In this document: positions 35,799 to 44,966 of the stretch, one piece after another | How the letters are laid out: the number at the start of each line of letters is the position of its first letter | How positions within the stretch are numbered: position 1 is the stretch's first letter | Notes under the pieces: model-generated | What the model was told of the DNA's origin: nothing | What the model saw: the letters and a program-made list of their open reading frames with translations, nothing else | The model's database searches: none | Origin: Nitrospira sp. | GTDB taxonomy: Bacteria > Nitrospirota > Nitrospiria > Nitrospirales > Nitrospiraceae | Reading direction: 5' to 3' | DNA length: 64,000 nt | Assembly: GCA_024760545.1 (NCBI GenBank) | Contig: CP060501.1 | Location: forward strand, 901,001 to 965,000 | Position numbers and translations under genes: made by a program

Positions 35799-36821
35799 CT
35801 AGAACACGATCGTCCATCCATCTTTTTTCGCCTGCTGCGCCGTATACGACACCCCGTCCACCTTCAAACCCTTCTGATTAAGCAGAGTGATAATTCCACC
35901 TTTATTCCCCAGCTGAACCTCCTGAGGCAGATTCACCACCAGAGTGGCACCGGGGGCGATGACACCGGACAGCACACAGGTCTTCTTGAGCCGGTCGGCA
36001 ATTTTCCATCCTGTCAGATCAATCGACTCGGGCGACGCATTGAGCAGCGTAACCGTCTCCTGTTCCGGCGATGGCCCGAGCGGGTTCACGAGGGCACCCA
36101 CGATCCGGACGATATAGTCCGGCTCGGTCGGATTCGGCTGAGGTCCAGGACCGGGGTTCGGCACGTCTGGGCTGGCATGACCGGTACGATCGTCGGTGTG
36201 CCACGCTTGGGATTGAAACGCCAAAAACACGGCCACCCATTGGCTGGAAGAAGGAAAATGGAACATGAGAGCTCCATCTTGCCAAACCCCGTCATCACCG
36301 GTATGTGGCGAGGCGTTCCCTTGGTTCATATGAATGTCGTGAACACCGTTTCCTGGTCGAAAATCAAAAATCTTGTCCGCTTTCCCACCCTCCGGTCCCC
36401 ACCGTTCCCCAAACGCGTAGATCCGTGCCGCTGGTTCCTGCATGGCCCGCTTGACGTAATGCTCGATCTGGTCGCTTAAATCATTGTCCGGTCCAGGAAG
36501 ATTGGGTGGAAGGAGTCGCATGTCCGATCGATTAAAGAGATTACCGCGGATAAAATCCACCGATTGTCCGCCCGGCTTACTCGACAACAGGGCAAAATCG
36601 TCGGATAAACCCGGTAACGTGGCGGTAATGGGATGACGGAAATCGCCATCGACTAGAAAGAGAAGTTCCGACGGACTGAGTTGGGATTTGACGTTGACCG
36701 CGATGCGGTAGTGTATCGAACCGGCTTGAATATGAACTTGATAATGAGGAGAGGATTGGTCTTCTTCACGCGTGGCCCCGATGGCTCTTCCTTTTAGCAC
36801 TCCGTATCGTTTGAGCGGCAT
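35799..36821 (-). CDS. DUF2278 (YukJ-like) protein with C-terminal lamin-tail domain
   Basis: A 340-residue protein; ATG 36821 follows AGGAG by six bases, preferred over TTG 36827. Residues 1-210 start M-P-L-K-R-Y-G-V-L-K-G and contain H-Y-Q-V-H-I-Q-A-G, S-E-L-L-F and V-H-D-I-H-M-N-Q-G-N, marks of the DUF2278 family. After a Pro-rich linker (P-N-P-G-P-G-P-Q-P) comes a lamin-tail domain: E-T-V-T-L-L-N-A-S-P-E, I-D-L-T-G-W-K-I, G-W-T-I-V-F. LTDs often tether proteins to nucleic acid or surfaces. No signal peptide is seen. A decayed relative of its end lies at 35047. Confidence 0.8.
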   Translation of the reverse strand: MPLKRYGVLKGRAIGATREEDQSSPHYQVHIQAGSIHYRIAVNVKSQLSPSELLFLVDGDFRHPITATLPGLSDDFALLSSKPGGQSVDFIRGNLFNRSDMRLLPPNLPGPDNDLSDQIEHYVKRAMQEPAARIYAFGERWGPEGGKADKIFDFRPGNGVHDIHMNQGNASPHTGDDGVWQDGALMFHFPSSSQWVAVFLAFQSQAWHTDDRTGHASPDVPNPGPGPQPNPTEPDYIVRIVGALVNPLGPSPEQETVTLLNASPESIDLTGWKIADRLKKTCVLSGVIAPGATLVVNLPQEVQLGNKGGIITLLNQKGLKVDGVSYTAQQAKKDGWTIVF

Positions 36822-37180
36822 AGTCAATCTCCTTTATCGATGTCCGTGGCGAATATTCAGATGCGCAGCAAATCACATACCGAGCAGAACCGGTCTAGTG
36901 TCCTCAGTCTTTATCGAGGTTTTTCAGGCACTCGGTAGGATGGAGTGCTGTGAATGTGACAGGAGTGTATCAAACAGGATTTCAAGTTGAATCGAATGAG
37001 ATACACCGGAAACAGAGACGGGGCCACAACATCGGATGAGCAGCCATCCCTGTCACCATATCCTTTGTATCCGAACCAGAACGGGACTTGCGCAAACTCA
37101 TAAACATTGGCAAGCTCCGGCCTGTTTTGTACAACGGCGAGGGATCTAGCCCCTTTAATAAATAGAGTCAGAGACGTCTT
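36822..37180. other. Intergenic, no supported gene
   Basis: Divergent spacer between DUF2278 and the next lipoprotein hydrolase. A minus-strand frame enters from the neighbour but looks like its shadow. Confidence 0.5.
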
Positions 37181-38125
37181 ATGGCAAGTTTGTGCCACTC
37201 TTTCGTTCACGCCGGCCTGGTTACCCTCCTGATATCCGTAACAGGTTGTGGAGCCGCGCAACTCGGGATGTGCGCGCCGCACACGAAGGAGGAAGGTGCT
37301 CCAGTCGGCGTGTGGACCGAGTGCTTTGAGCAACCCTTTTCGCACGCCGGTACGACGCATTCGGTATTTTGCCTCAATGACGGTAGTTCCAAGCCGCCGA
37401 TCCTTTTGCTCCACGAACTGACCGGGTTATCTCCGGGAACATTGGCGTACGCGGAGGAACTCTCAAAGGATTTCACTGTCTATGTCCCGCTGCTGTTCGG
37501 GGAGAAGGGACGGTTCTCGCTTGTGAGCGGGTTGGGGGCCTACTGGTTTCAGGGATCGCTCGATTTCTTCCCAGGCGGTGAATGGGGAGTCCCCGCTCAA
37601 GGCAGTGCTCCGATCGTGAATTGGCTGCGTGGAGTTGTGCAGAAGATCGAAGGGCGGCACCATCAGCAATTCATCGGCATCATCGGCAACTGCATGACCG
37701 GTCCGCTTCCTGTCGCACTGCTCGATCACCCACAAGTCGCCGCCGTGGTGGTGGCGCAGCCCGCCCTGCCCATGCGCTTCTGGTGGTACACCGATGAAGA
37801 CAAGCAATCTCTCGGCCTGTCGGCTGACGATCTCACGGAAGCGAAAAAGAGCACAGCGAAGATCTACGGGCTGAGATTCGAAACGGACTGCATCTCCGAC
37901 CGGGCGAAACAGCAGACTTTGCGCGATCAATTTGGCGCACGGTTTATCAACGGCGAAATCCCCGCGAGTGAATACCAGCGGGATGGGAAGCCGGTCAATG
38001 CGCACAGCACCTTAATCGGCGGGTGGAAAAAGGACGACCCGGCAGGACAACCGTCGCGAAACGCGCGGGCACACGTTCGGAATTTTCTCTTGAAGGAACT
38101 CGGTGCAACTCGTCCGGAAGGATAG
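37181..38125 (+). CDS. Lipoprotein dienelactone-hydrolase-like esterase
   Basis: A 314-residue protein. The signal ends I-S-V-T-G-C (Cys23), so it is lipid-anchored. The hydrolase core has L-L-L-H-E-L-T-G-L (oxyanion region), nucleophile elbow I-G-N-C-M-T-G with Cys, acid in the E-T-D region and a late A-H-S. This keeps the Cys nucleophile that the paralogue at 22545 has lost. It probably hydrolyses lactone or ester bonds in the envelope. Followed by an alpha/beta hydrolase gene in the same direction. Confidence 0.75.
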   Translation: MASLCHSFVHAGLVTLLISVTGCGAAQLGMCAPHTKEEGAPVGVWTECFEQPFSHAGTTHSVFCLNDGSSKPPILLLHELTGLSPGTLAYAEELSKDFTVYVPLLFGEKGRFSLVSGLGAYWFQGSLDFFPGGEWGVPAQGSAPIVNWLRGVVQKIEGRHHQQFIGIIGNCMTGPLPVALLDHPQVAAVVVAQPALPMRFWWYTDEDKQSLGLSADDLTEAKKSTAKIYGLRFETDCISDRAKQQTLRDQFGARFINGEIPASEYQRDGKPVNAHSTLIGGWKKDDPAGQPSRNARAHVRNFLLKELGATRPEG

Positions 38126-38265
38126 TAGGCTCATTCGATCCGTTACGAACCAGGAGCCGGCGATCCGTTCTTGACTTTCCCGGTTGAAGCCGATATTCAC
38201 ATCTCGCTCGGCACCGTCCGGTACCGGCCAGCGCACCTCACCTTGTGAGAGAAGGAGCGACGAAC

Positions 38266-39405
38266 ATGACGGCGTTACGACTCTTCTATGCGACCAACCG
38301 CAACCATCTCGGCAACGATCGCTGGCACCCCGACGGCTACGGAAAAAAATTCAGCGATGATGGAGTGGAAAACCTCCGCTTCGGTCGTGTGACGGTGGAG
38401 GCCGATGACGCCAAGATGGCCAAATATCTTGAGGCGGACTGCGGCACTATTGGGCAGGGCGACGGCGAAGGGCTGATCAAGTACCTGGCGAAGTGCGCCG
38501 AGTCCGCCAAAATCGTCGCGTACAAGGAAAAAATCAACCGTTCAGTGGCCGAGGACCAGCAGGAGAACGTCAAACTCGGATCGGATGGGGCCTTTTCCGA
38601 TCTGCAAGCGATCATGCGGAAGAACACGGATGTGCTGATTTTTATCCATGGCTACAATGTCTCCTGGACTGACGCAGTCGGCACGGCGCTGTCGCTGCAA
38701 GAAATGCTGAATCACTGTCCCGAGGGAGACCCCGAGCAAGCAGTACAGGTGGTGCTCTTTACATGGCCATCGGACGGTATGGCCCTGCCGTTCGTGTCCT
38801 ATAAGTCCGATCGGTCGGAAGCAGCCGGATCCGGCAACGCGGTGGGGCGAGGCATCCTCAAAGTACGAGACTTTCTCGCGGCCCTGCGCCGTGATGATGA
38901 GCAGCTCTGTAAGCAAGACCTTCATCTGGTATGCCACTCCATGGGCAACTACCTGTTGCAGAATGCGGTCACGCGATGCGATGCCTTCACACCGGGCAAC
39001 GCCTTGCCCCGCCTGTTCGAGCATATCTTTCTCTGCTCGCCCGATGTCGATGACAACGTGTTGGAAGAGGGGCATCCGTTGGGGAGGGTCCACGAGTTGG
39101 CAAGAAGCGTCAGTGTCTACTACAATCGTGGCGATGCGGCGCTCGTCATATCGGATTTCACCAAAGGTAATCCCGATCGGTTGGGGTCAAACGGGCCAGC
39201 CCGACCGAGCTTGGTGCACAATAAGGTGAATCAGATCGACTGCAGCGGGATCGTCAAGGGGCTGGTGGAACACAGTTACTATCTGGTGGGCAACGTCAAT
39301 GGGGATATTCGCATGAGCATCGATGGGATGCCGCATGAAGACCCGAGACGCCGCCGAAACAAGACAGGTACGATGGGTAATCAGTGGGAGATGCGCCCGG
39401 CATAA
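38266..39405 (+). CDS. DUF900-type alpha/beta hydrolase
   Basis: A 379-residue protein. ATG 38266 has AAGGAG eight bases upstream. The N-terminus R-L-F-Y-A-T-N-R-N is the hallmark of DUF900-type proteins, followed by F-I-H-G-Y-N-V-S-W, T-W-P-S-D-G, and the nucleophile elbow L-V-C-H-S-M-G-N-Y. The C-terminus has G-L-V-E-H-S-Y-Y (catalytic His region). No signal peptide; probably cytoplasmic or released. It lies in an island with three other alpha/beta hydrolases. Confidence 0.8.
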   Translation: MTALRLFYATNRNHLGNDRWHPDGYGKKFSDDGVENLRFGRVTVEADDAKMAKYLEADCGTIGQGDGEGLIKYLAKCAESAKIVAYKEKINRSVAEDQQENVKLGSDGAFSDLQAIMRKNTDVLIFIHGYNVSWTDAVGTALSLQEMLNHCPEGDPEQAVQVVLFTWPSDGMALPFVSYKSDRSEAAGSGNAVGRGILKVRDFLAALRRDDEQLCKQDLHLVCHSMGNYLLQNAVTRCDAFTPGNALPRLFEHIFLCSPDVDDNVLEEGHPLGRVHELARSVSVYYNRGDAALVISDFTKGNPDRLGSNGPARPSLVHNKVNQIDCSGIVKGLVEHSYYLVGNVNGDIRMSIDGMPHEDPRRRRNKTGTMGNQWEMRPA

Positions 39406-39508
39406 GGAACACTCCGAAAGATCTTTTTAGACTTCTCTCCCCTCTGTTCGCCGTTCTCGGCCTTCTGTAAGATGTGCCCTGGTTTGCATCCAACCTGGAG
39501 GCTGGCCA

Positions 39509-41149
39509 ATGGCGCGAAGCGCCGTATTCCGTTCCTTCGCACGATTGATGTCCACCGCCTTCCTGGCTGAGCACCGGCACACTTCGACTGCCGATGCCAT
39601 TGAAATGATCCGGCAGTCAGCCTTTACTCAATCCGCTCACTCCATCTCTCGGCGCCAGTTCCTCCTTGGTGTAGGAGCGGTAGGCGCAACTCTCGCTCTC
39701 GACACGATGATTCCTCGTCCGACTGATGCTGCCAAACCAACGTCTTCCGCCCTGTCCGTCGGCATCGTCGGCGCCGGGCTTGCAGGATTGGCCTGCGCCG
39801 ACACCCTCAAGACACGCGGCATCCGAGCCTCTATCTACGAGGCGGCTACACGAGCCGGCGGCCGCTGTTGGTCCCTACGAGGTTTCTTCCCCGGCCAGGT
39901 GGCGGAACGCGGCGGCGAGCTCATCGACAACCTTCATAAGACCATGTTGGGCTACGCGAAGCGATTCCGCCTCAGCGTAGAAGATGTGAATAAACAGCCT
40001 GGAGAAATCTTCTACCACTTCTTCGGGCAGCGGTATTCAGAGGCCGCCGTCATAGCCGAATTCCGTGACTTCGTCTCAGTGATGCGGATCGATTTGAATC
40101 GTCTGTCGCGAGAAGTGACGGCCGATTCTCATACAGAAGACGATGTGGCCCTGGACCGTACGAATCTGCTCGAATATCTTGAAGGCCACAACGGAGCCGG
40201 TGTCCCCGCCGGCCCATTGGCAAAGGCCGCGATCATTGCCGCCTATGAGGCTGAGTACGGACTGGCGGCGGAGGAGCAAAGTTGTCTCACTTTCCTCCTC
40301 TTCATTCATGCCGACCGCCGCTCGAAGTTCACCCCTTTCGGCATATTCAGCGACGAACGCTATCATCTCGTCGACGGGAACGACCGGATCATCGAAGGAC
40401 TGACCCGCGAGCTCCCTGGACAAGTCATCTATGAGGCCAGGCTTGTTCGCGTACGCCGCCTCAGTGACGGGCGAATCGAATTGACGTTCCAGCAGGGATC
40501 CCGCATGGTCAGCGTGACTCATGACGCAGCTGTGCTGGCCATCCCCTTTACCACCTTGCGTGAGGTGACGCTTGATCCGAACCTTTCGCTTCCTCCCGCG
40601 CAACGCGACGCCATTCAGGGACTGGGGTACGGCACCAACGCCAAAATGATGATCGGCTTCTCCAGCCGTCCCTGGTATACGTTAGGAGGAAACGGTACGT
40701 CCTATTCCGACCTGCCGAATCATCAAACGACCTGGGAAACAAACCCCACGATGGGATCTGATCGAAGAGGAATTCTCACCGACTATTCGAGCGGAGCGCG
40801 GGGCGCCGGACTCAATCCGGCCGCAGTCCTGATAGAAGCGCAGCGGTTTTTACAGGATCTCAATCGCGTGTACCCTGGAGCGATCGGAGCCGCCACACTG
40901 GCACAGGGGCAATATCTTGCGCATCTTGAGCATTGGCCGTCGAATCCGTTGGCAAAAGGCAGTTATACCTGCTACCGTCCCGGTCAATTCACGACGATGG
41001 CTGGTCTGGAGGGTGTCCCGGCAGGCAATCTCTTCTTCGCCGGCGAGCACGCCAATTCATTCTACGACTGGCAGGGCTTCATGGAAGGCGCCGCTCTCTC
41101 CGGCATAGCCGCCGCACAAGACATCTTGGCCATAGCCAAAACACGCTGA
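39509..41149 (+). CDS. Tat-exported flavin amine oxidase
   Basis: A 546-residue protein; ATG 39509 follows GGAGG by eight bases. A twin-arginine signal S-R-R-Q-F-L-L-G-V-G-A (about 47-57) is preceded by an unusually long N-region. The FAD site G-I-V-G-A-G-L-A-G-L lies near 83, followed by E-A-A-T-R-A-G-G-R (amine-oxidase fingerprint). The C-terminal flavin motif reads F-F-A-G-E-H-A-N-S, G-F-M-E-G-A-A-L-S-G. It should oxidise amines or amino acids to the imine plus H2O2 in the periplasm. It lies upstream of the 5-oxoprolinase genes. Confidence 0.85.
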   Translation: MARSAVFRSFARLMSTAFLAEHRHTSTADAIEMIRQSAFTQSAHSISRRQFLLGVGAVGATLALDTMIPRPTDAAKPTSSALSVGIVGAGLAGLACADTLKTRGIRASIYEAATRAGGRCWSLRGFFPGQVAERGGELIDNLHKTMLGYAKRFRLSVEDVNKQPGEIFYHFFGQRYSEAAVIAEFRDFVSVMRIDLNRLSREVTADSHTEDDVALDRTNLLEYLEGHNGAGVPAGPLAKAAIIAAYEAEYGLAAEEQSCLTFLLFIHADRRSKFTPFGIFSDERYHLVDGNDRIIEGLTRELPGQVIYEARLVRVRRLSDGRIELTFQQGSRMVSVTHDAAVLAIPFTTLREVTLDPNLSLPPAQRDAIQGLGYGTNAKMMIGFSSRPWYTLGGNGTSYSDLPNHQTTWETNPTMGSDRRGILTDYSSGARGAGLNPAAVLIEAQRFLQDLNRVYPGAIGAATLAQGQYLAHLEHWPSNPLAKGSYTCYRPGQFTTMAGLEGVPAGNLFFAGEHANSFYDWQGFMEGAALSGIAAAQDILAIAKTR

Positions 41150-41254
41150 GAGTTCCGATCTATCCGAAAGTCCCGCCCCCATTGTCGCTCTGCACTTCCT
41201 TTACCTCCCACCATAAACCAGGTAGGGTAACGTTGTTCATTTCTTGCGCAACCA

Positions 41255-41998
41255 ATGCCGGCTTCCAATCGCTCAAGACCGACTCATCAAACCTCGAACG
41301 AGACATTCCGCCTTGTGCCACTCGGCGACTCCGCGATCACGGTGGAGTTCGGCGACGAGATCGATCCCACGATCAATGCCAGCGCCGTCGCATTTGCTCG
41401 AGCCGTTGTTGACCAACGCTGGAACGGCATCCTCGATGTCGTACCAACCTATCGTTCCGTGACAATCTACTACGATGCGCTTCAGTGGAAGTCGGCCGCC
41501 TTGGTCGACAAGTTGAAAACCCTGCCTCGACGACTACCAAACGACCGCGAATGGCAGGGGATGTTGCACGAGATTCCCGTTCTGTATGGCGGGGAATACG
41601 GGCCGGATTTGTCGGACGTTGCAGCGTTCGCCCGACTGTCACCGGCTCAGGCCGTCACGTTGCACGCCTCGATTCGCTATCGAGTTTACATGCTCGGGTT
41701 CAGCCCCGGCTTTCCCTATCTGGGATTGGTCTCAGAACGCATAGCCATGCCGCGCCTAGCCACGCCTCGAGCCAAGGTTCAGGCTGGATCACTCGGCATT
41801 GCCGACCGTCAAACCGGCATTTACCCGACCACGACTCCAGGCGGCTGGCGTCTGATCGGACGGACGCCGATCCGCTTGTATCACAAGGCCGGCGGAAACC
41901 CCTTTCTGCTGAAGGCCGGCGACCTGGTTCAATTCAAACCGATCGATCGGGCTGAATTCGATCGCCTGAGTCGTGAGGCATCGCGTGACGACCATTGA
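41255..41998 (+). CDS. pxpB: 5-oxoprolinase subunit B (PxpB/KipI)
   Basis: A 247-residue protein with the KipI/allophanate-hydrolase-1 fold: P-L-G-D-S-A-I-T-V-E-F, T-Y-R-S-V-T-I-Y-Y-D, Y-M-L-G-F-S-P-G-F-P-Y-L-G and T-P-G-G-W-R-L-I-G-R-T. With PxpA and PxpC it forms the ATP-dependent 5-oxoprolinase that returns cyclised glutamate to the pool. The start at 41255 gives an N-terminal tail without the family motif, so a later start is possible. It overlaps pxpA by 14 bases. Confidence 0.92.
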   Translation: MPASNRSRPTHQTSNETFRLVPLGDSAITVEFGDEIDPTINASAVAFARAVVDQRWNGILDVVPTYRSVTIYYDALQWKSAALVDKLKTLPRRLPNDREWQGMLHEIPVLYGGEYGPDLSDVAAFARLSPAQAVTLHASIRYRVYMLGFSPGFPYLGLVSERIAMPRLATPRAKVQAGSLGIADRQTGIYPTTTPGGWRLIGRTPIRLYHKAGGNPFLLKAGDLVQFKPIDRAEFDRLSREASRDDH

Positions 41999-42743
41999 TT
42001 TGAACAGTGACATGGGTGAGTACGAAAGCGCGGAGGATCTGGCATGTGAGGCAGAACTCATGCCGCTGATCACATCGGTCAATATTGCGTGTGGCGTTCA
42101 TGCGGGCAATCCCGACCTCATGCGCAGGACGGCAACTCTGGCCGCTCGACATGGAATCGCCATCGGCGCGCATCCGGGATTTCCGGACACGGACGGTTTC
42201 GGTCGCCGGGATCGGCAGACTTCACCTGATACAGTCGCATCGTTAGTGACCACTCAACTGACGACGCTGACCGATGTACTGGCACTAGACCACCTGACAC
42301 TCACCCATGTGAAACTTCATGGAGCGCTGTATCACCTGGCCGCCAGGGATCAGGCCGTGGCCAATGCAGTGGCGCGAGCTGTCGCGGCGTTCGATCCACA
42401 GCTATTGCTCTTCGCTCTCGCGGGATCAGCCCTTGTGACGAGCGGCAAAAGCGCAAGGTTGGCGGTTGTCCAGGAGGCCTTTGCCGACCGGGCCTATCGC
42501 GCCAACGGCACACTCGTCCCACGCTCTGAGTCAGGCGCGCTGCTGCAGACCGAACAAGAGGTTCGCCGGCAGTTGCGGGAAATCCTGAACGGCTATGTGA
42601 CCAGCATCGATGGCCGGCGGATGTCGTTGCATGCCGACAGCCTGTGCATGCACGCGGATACTCCACACGCCGTCGAGTTGGTCAGGCTCATGCGAAACGA
42701 AATCGAATCGGCAGGCATACGCATCGTCAAAGCACACGCATGA
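41985..42743 (+). CDS. pxpA: 5-oxoprolinase subunit A (PxpA, LamB/YcsF family)
   Basis: A 252-residue protein. GTG 41985 with GAGG seven bases upstream starts M-T-T-I-D-L-N-S-D-M-G-E, the family's usual beginning; the frame opens at GTG 41973. Conserved motifs are N-I-A-C-G-V-H-A-G, G-A-H-P-G-F-P-D, H-V-K-L-H-G-A-L-Y and S-L-C-M-H-A-D-T. It is the catalytic scaffold that binds 5-oxoproline. It overlaps pxpB by 14 bases and pxpC by four. Confidence 0.95.
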   Translation: MTTIDLNSDMGEYESAEDLACEAELMPLITSVNIACGVHAGNPDLMRRTATLAARHGIAIGAHPGFPDTDGFGRRDRQTSPDTVASLVTTQLTTLTDVLALDHLTLTHVKLHGALYHLAARDQAVANAVARAVAAFDPQLLLFALAGSALVTSGKSARLAVVQEAFADRAYRANGTLVPRSESGALLQTEQEVRRQLREILNGYVTSIDGRRMSLHADSLCMHADTPHAVELVRLMRNEIESAGIRIVKAHA

Positions 42744-43720
42744 GCCGCCATCAACCCACCAGGTTTGTCGTGGTGAAAGGCGGTTGGCTGACCACGGTGC
42801 AAGACCCGGGACGATACGGCTATCAGCAGTATGGAGTTCCCGTCGCCGGCGCGATGGACTGCTATTCAGCAATAGTTGCCAATCGCTTGGTGAGGAATAC
42901 GGATCATGCGGCCGTGCTCGAATTGACCTTAAAAGGACCTGAGCTGCAGTTCGAACGAGACGCGGTCATCGCCATCACCGGAGCAGACCTCTCCCCGACT
43001 ATCGATCGCAGCAGTGTCCCGCTTTGGGAAAGCATCGAGGTCGCGCGTGGCAGCCGACTGAGTTTCGGCAGTCAGCGATCTGGAGCCCGCGGTTACATCG
43101 CAATAGCCGGCGGGATCGAGGTTCCACAGATTCTGGGCAGTCGTTCGACACACTGTACGAGCGAGATGGGCGGATTCCAGGGGAGGCCTTTGAAGCAGGG
43201 AGACATGTTGTGTAGTGGGCTGCCCATGGAATCCATCGACCGTCTGATTGGGAAACAACTTCCGGATCGGCTGGTGCCTCGCTACAGCCGGTCCGCGACC
43301 CTGCGCATTATTCCAGGTCCTCAACAAGGTTCTTTTAGTGCCGCGTCACTCACGATCCTGACCAGCTCCTCCTACACGGTCACTCCCCAATCCAATCGGA
43401 TGGGGTATCGCCTCAGCGGACCACCGCTCGTCCACAAGGGACGGGCGCAATTCATCTCCGACTGCACCTCGATGGGCGCCGTGCAAGTGCCCCGGGATGA
43501 ACAACCGATTCTTCTGATGGCCGATCGGCAAATAACCGGAGGGTATCCCAAGATTGCCGTCGTCATTTCTGCCGATCTCCCGCCCGCGGCGCAATTGGCT
43601 CCAGGAGATACCGTCACGTTTGTCTTATCCAGCGTTGCCAAGGCTCAAACGATACTGCGGAAACACCGTGCTTTGCTCGATGCATCTCTCCCGCCAAGAC
43701 ACAGCTCGCCTTTCGCCTGA
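42740..43720 (+). CDS. pxpC: 5-oxoprolinase subunit C (PxpC/KipA)
   Basis: A 326-residue protein; ATG 42740 overlaps the pxpA stop as ATGA, and the preceding part of the open frame lies within pxpA. Marks of the biotin-dependent-carboxylase-like/KipA family are G-W-L-T-T-V-Q-D-P-G-R-Y-G, G-V-P-V-A-G-A-M-D, S-N-R-M-G-Y-R-L and R-Q-I-T-G-G-Y-P. Third gene of the pxpBAC operon; together the subunits hydrolyse 5-oxoproline using ATP. Confidence 0.93.
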   Translation: MSRHQPTRFVVVKGGWLTTVQDPGRYGYQQYGVPVAGAMDCYSAIVANRLVRNTDHAAVLELTLKGPELQFERDAVIAITGADLSPTIDRSSVPLWESIEVARGSRLSFGSQRSGARGYIAIAGGIEVPQILGSRSTHCTSEMGGFQGRPLKQGDMLCSGLPMESIDRLIGKQLPDRLVPRYSRSATLRIIPGPQQGSFSAASLTILTSSSYTVTPQSNRMGYRLSGPPLVHKGRAQFISDCTSMGAVQVPRDEQPILLMADRQITGGYPKIAVVISADLPPAAQLAPGDTVTFVLSSVAKAQTILRKHRALLDASLPPRHSSPFA

Positions 43721-43804
43721 ACAAGAAGATCATGTCTCGCTGACACCAAAGCCACGCCCGCAAGCAGCAAGCTTCACGGTTTCATTACATCGCTTGTTTT
43801 CCGG

Positions 43805-44863
43805 CTATTTGGATGTGAGCGAAGCCATATCGATCGAGAAGCGATACTTCACGTCGGACTTGAGCAGTCTGTCGTAGGCTTCGTTGACCTTCTGAATGGG
43901 GATGACTTCGACATCGGCGGTAATGTTGTGCGTCCCGCAGAAATCGAGCATCGCCTGGGTTTCGGCGATGCCGCCGATGGGAGAGCCGGAGAGACTGCGC
44001 CGGCCAAAAATCAGACTGAACGCCGGGACCGACAACGGTTTCTCGGGCGCACCGACGAGGGTGATGTTGCCGTCACGGCGGAGCAGTTCGATATAGGCAG
44101 TAATGTCGTGATCCGCAGAGACGGCGTCGAGGATAAAGTCGAAGCTGCCGACGTGCTTCTTCATCTCATCCGCGTGACGGGAGATGACGACTTCGTCGGC
44201 GCCGAGACGGAGCGCGTCTTCTATCTTATTCGGTGACGTGGTGAAGACCACCACGTGGGTTCCAAGCGCGCGGGCAAACTTCACGGCCATGTGGCCGAGG
44301 CCCCCGAGACCGACCACGCCGACCTTCTTCCCCCTGGTGACGCCCCAATGACGCATCGGAGAGTACGTCGTAATCCCCGCGCACAAGAGTGGTGCGGCGC
44401 CGGCGAGATCGAGATTGGCAGGAACACGCAAGACGAAGCGTTCGTCGACTACGATGCTCTCCGAGTACCCGCCATAGGTCACGCCGCCGAGGTGCCTGTC
44501 GGGGAAATTGTATGTCAGCGTCGCGTTCCCGCAGAACTGCTCGAGGCCGGCCTGGCATTCGGAACACGTTCTGTCGGAATCGACCATGCAGCCCACAGCG
44601 GCGAGGTCGCCGGGTTTGAATTTCGTGACCGCCGATCCGACGTTGGTCACACGTCCGACGATCTCATGGCCGGGGACACAGGGATAGACCGTGGGCATCA
44701 CACCGCTCCACTCATTGCGAACCTGATGGAGATCCGAGTGACAGATGCCGCAAAAGAGAATGTCGAGTTGTACGTCGTATGGAATAGGCTCGCGCCTCGG
44801 AATCGTCGTGAGAGCAAGCGACGAGGTCGCGTTCGTCGCGGCGTATGCTTTCGCCGTAGACAT
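43805..44863 (-). CDS. Zinc-type NAD(P)-dependent alcohol dehydrogenase
   Basis: A 352-residue medium-chain dehydrogenase. ATG 44863 (M-S-T-A-K-A-Y-A-A) is chosen over the frame start at 44902; no ribosome site is strong. Catalytic zinc ligands lie in C-G-I-C-H-S-D-L-H and P-G-H-E-I-V-G-R-V; structural zinc in C-S-E-C-Q and E-Q-F-C. Cofactor motif G-L-G-G-L-G-H-M-A-V-K. It resembles cinnamyl-alcohol-type aldehyde reductases (YahK-like) that act on broad aldehydes. Likely detoxifying. Confidence 0.9.
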   Translation of the reverse strand: MSTAKAYAATNATSSLALTTIPRREPIPYDVQLDILFCGICHSDLHQVRNEWSGVMPTVYPCVPGHEIVGRVTNVGSAVTKFKPGDLAAVGCMVDSDRTCSECQAGLEQFCGNATLTYNFPDRHLGGVTYGGYSESIVVDERFVLRVPANLDLAGAAPLLCAGITTYSPMRHWGVTRGKKVGVVGLGGLGHMAVKFARALGTHVVVFTTSPNKIEDALRLGADEVVISRHADEMKKHVGSFDFILDAVSADHDITAYIELLRRDGNITLVGAPEKPLSVPAFSLIFGRRSLSGSPIGGIAETQAMLDFCGTHNITADVEVIPIQKVNEAYDRLLKSDVKYRFSIDMASLTSK

Positions 44864-44966
44864 AGAGGAGGCCAGTATGCGCCTCCACTTGCTTACCGGC
44901 AAGCTAGGGAGAACCCTTGTCCGGGGTGGACCAGTCTCGGAGGAAATCGATAACCTGTTTCGCGTT

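Noticed and set aside
36911..37414. Minus-strand frame of 167 codons over the start of the lipoprotein hydrolase
   Set aside because: It is the shadow of the plus-strand gene at 37181, which has a clear signal peptide and catalytic motifs.
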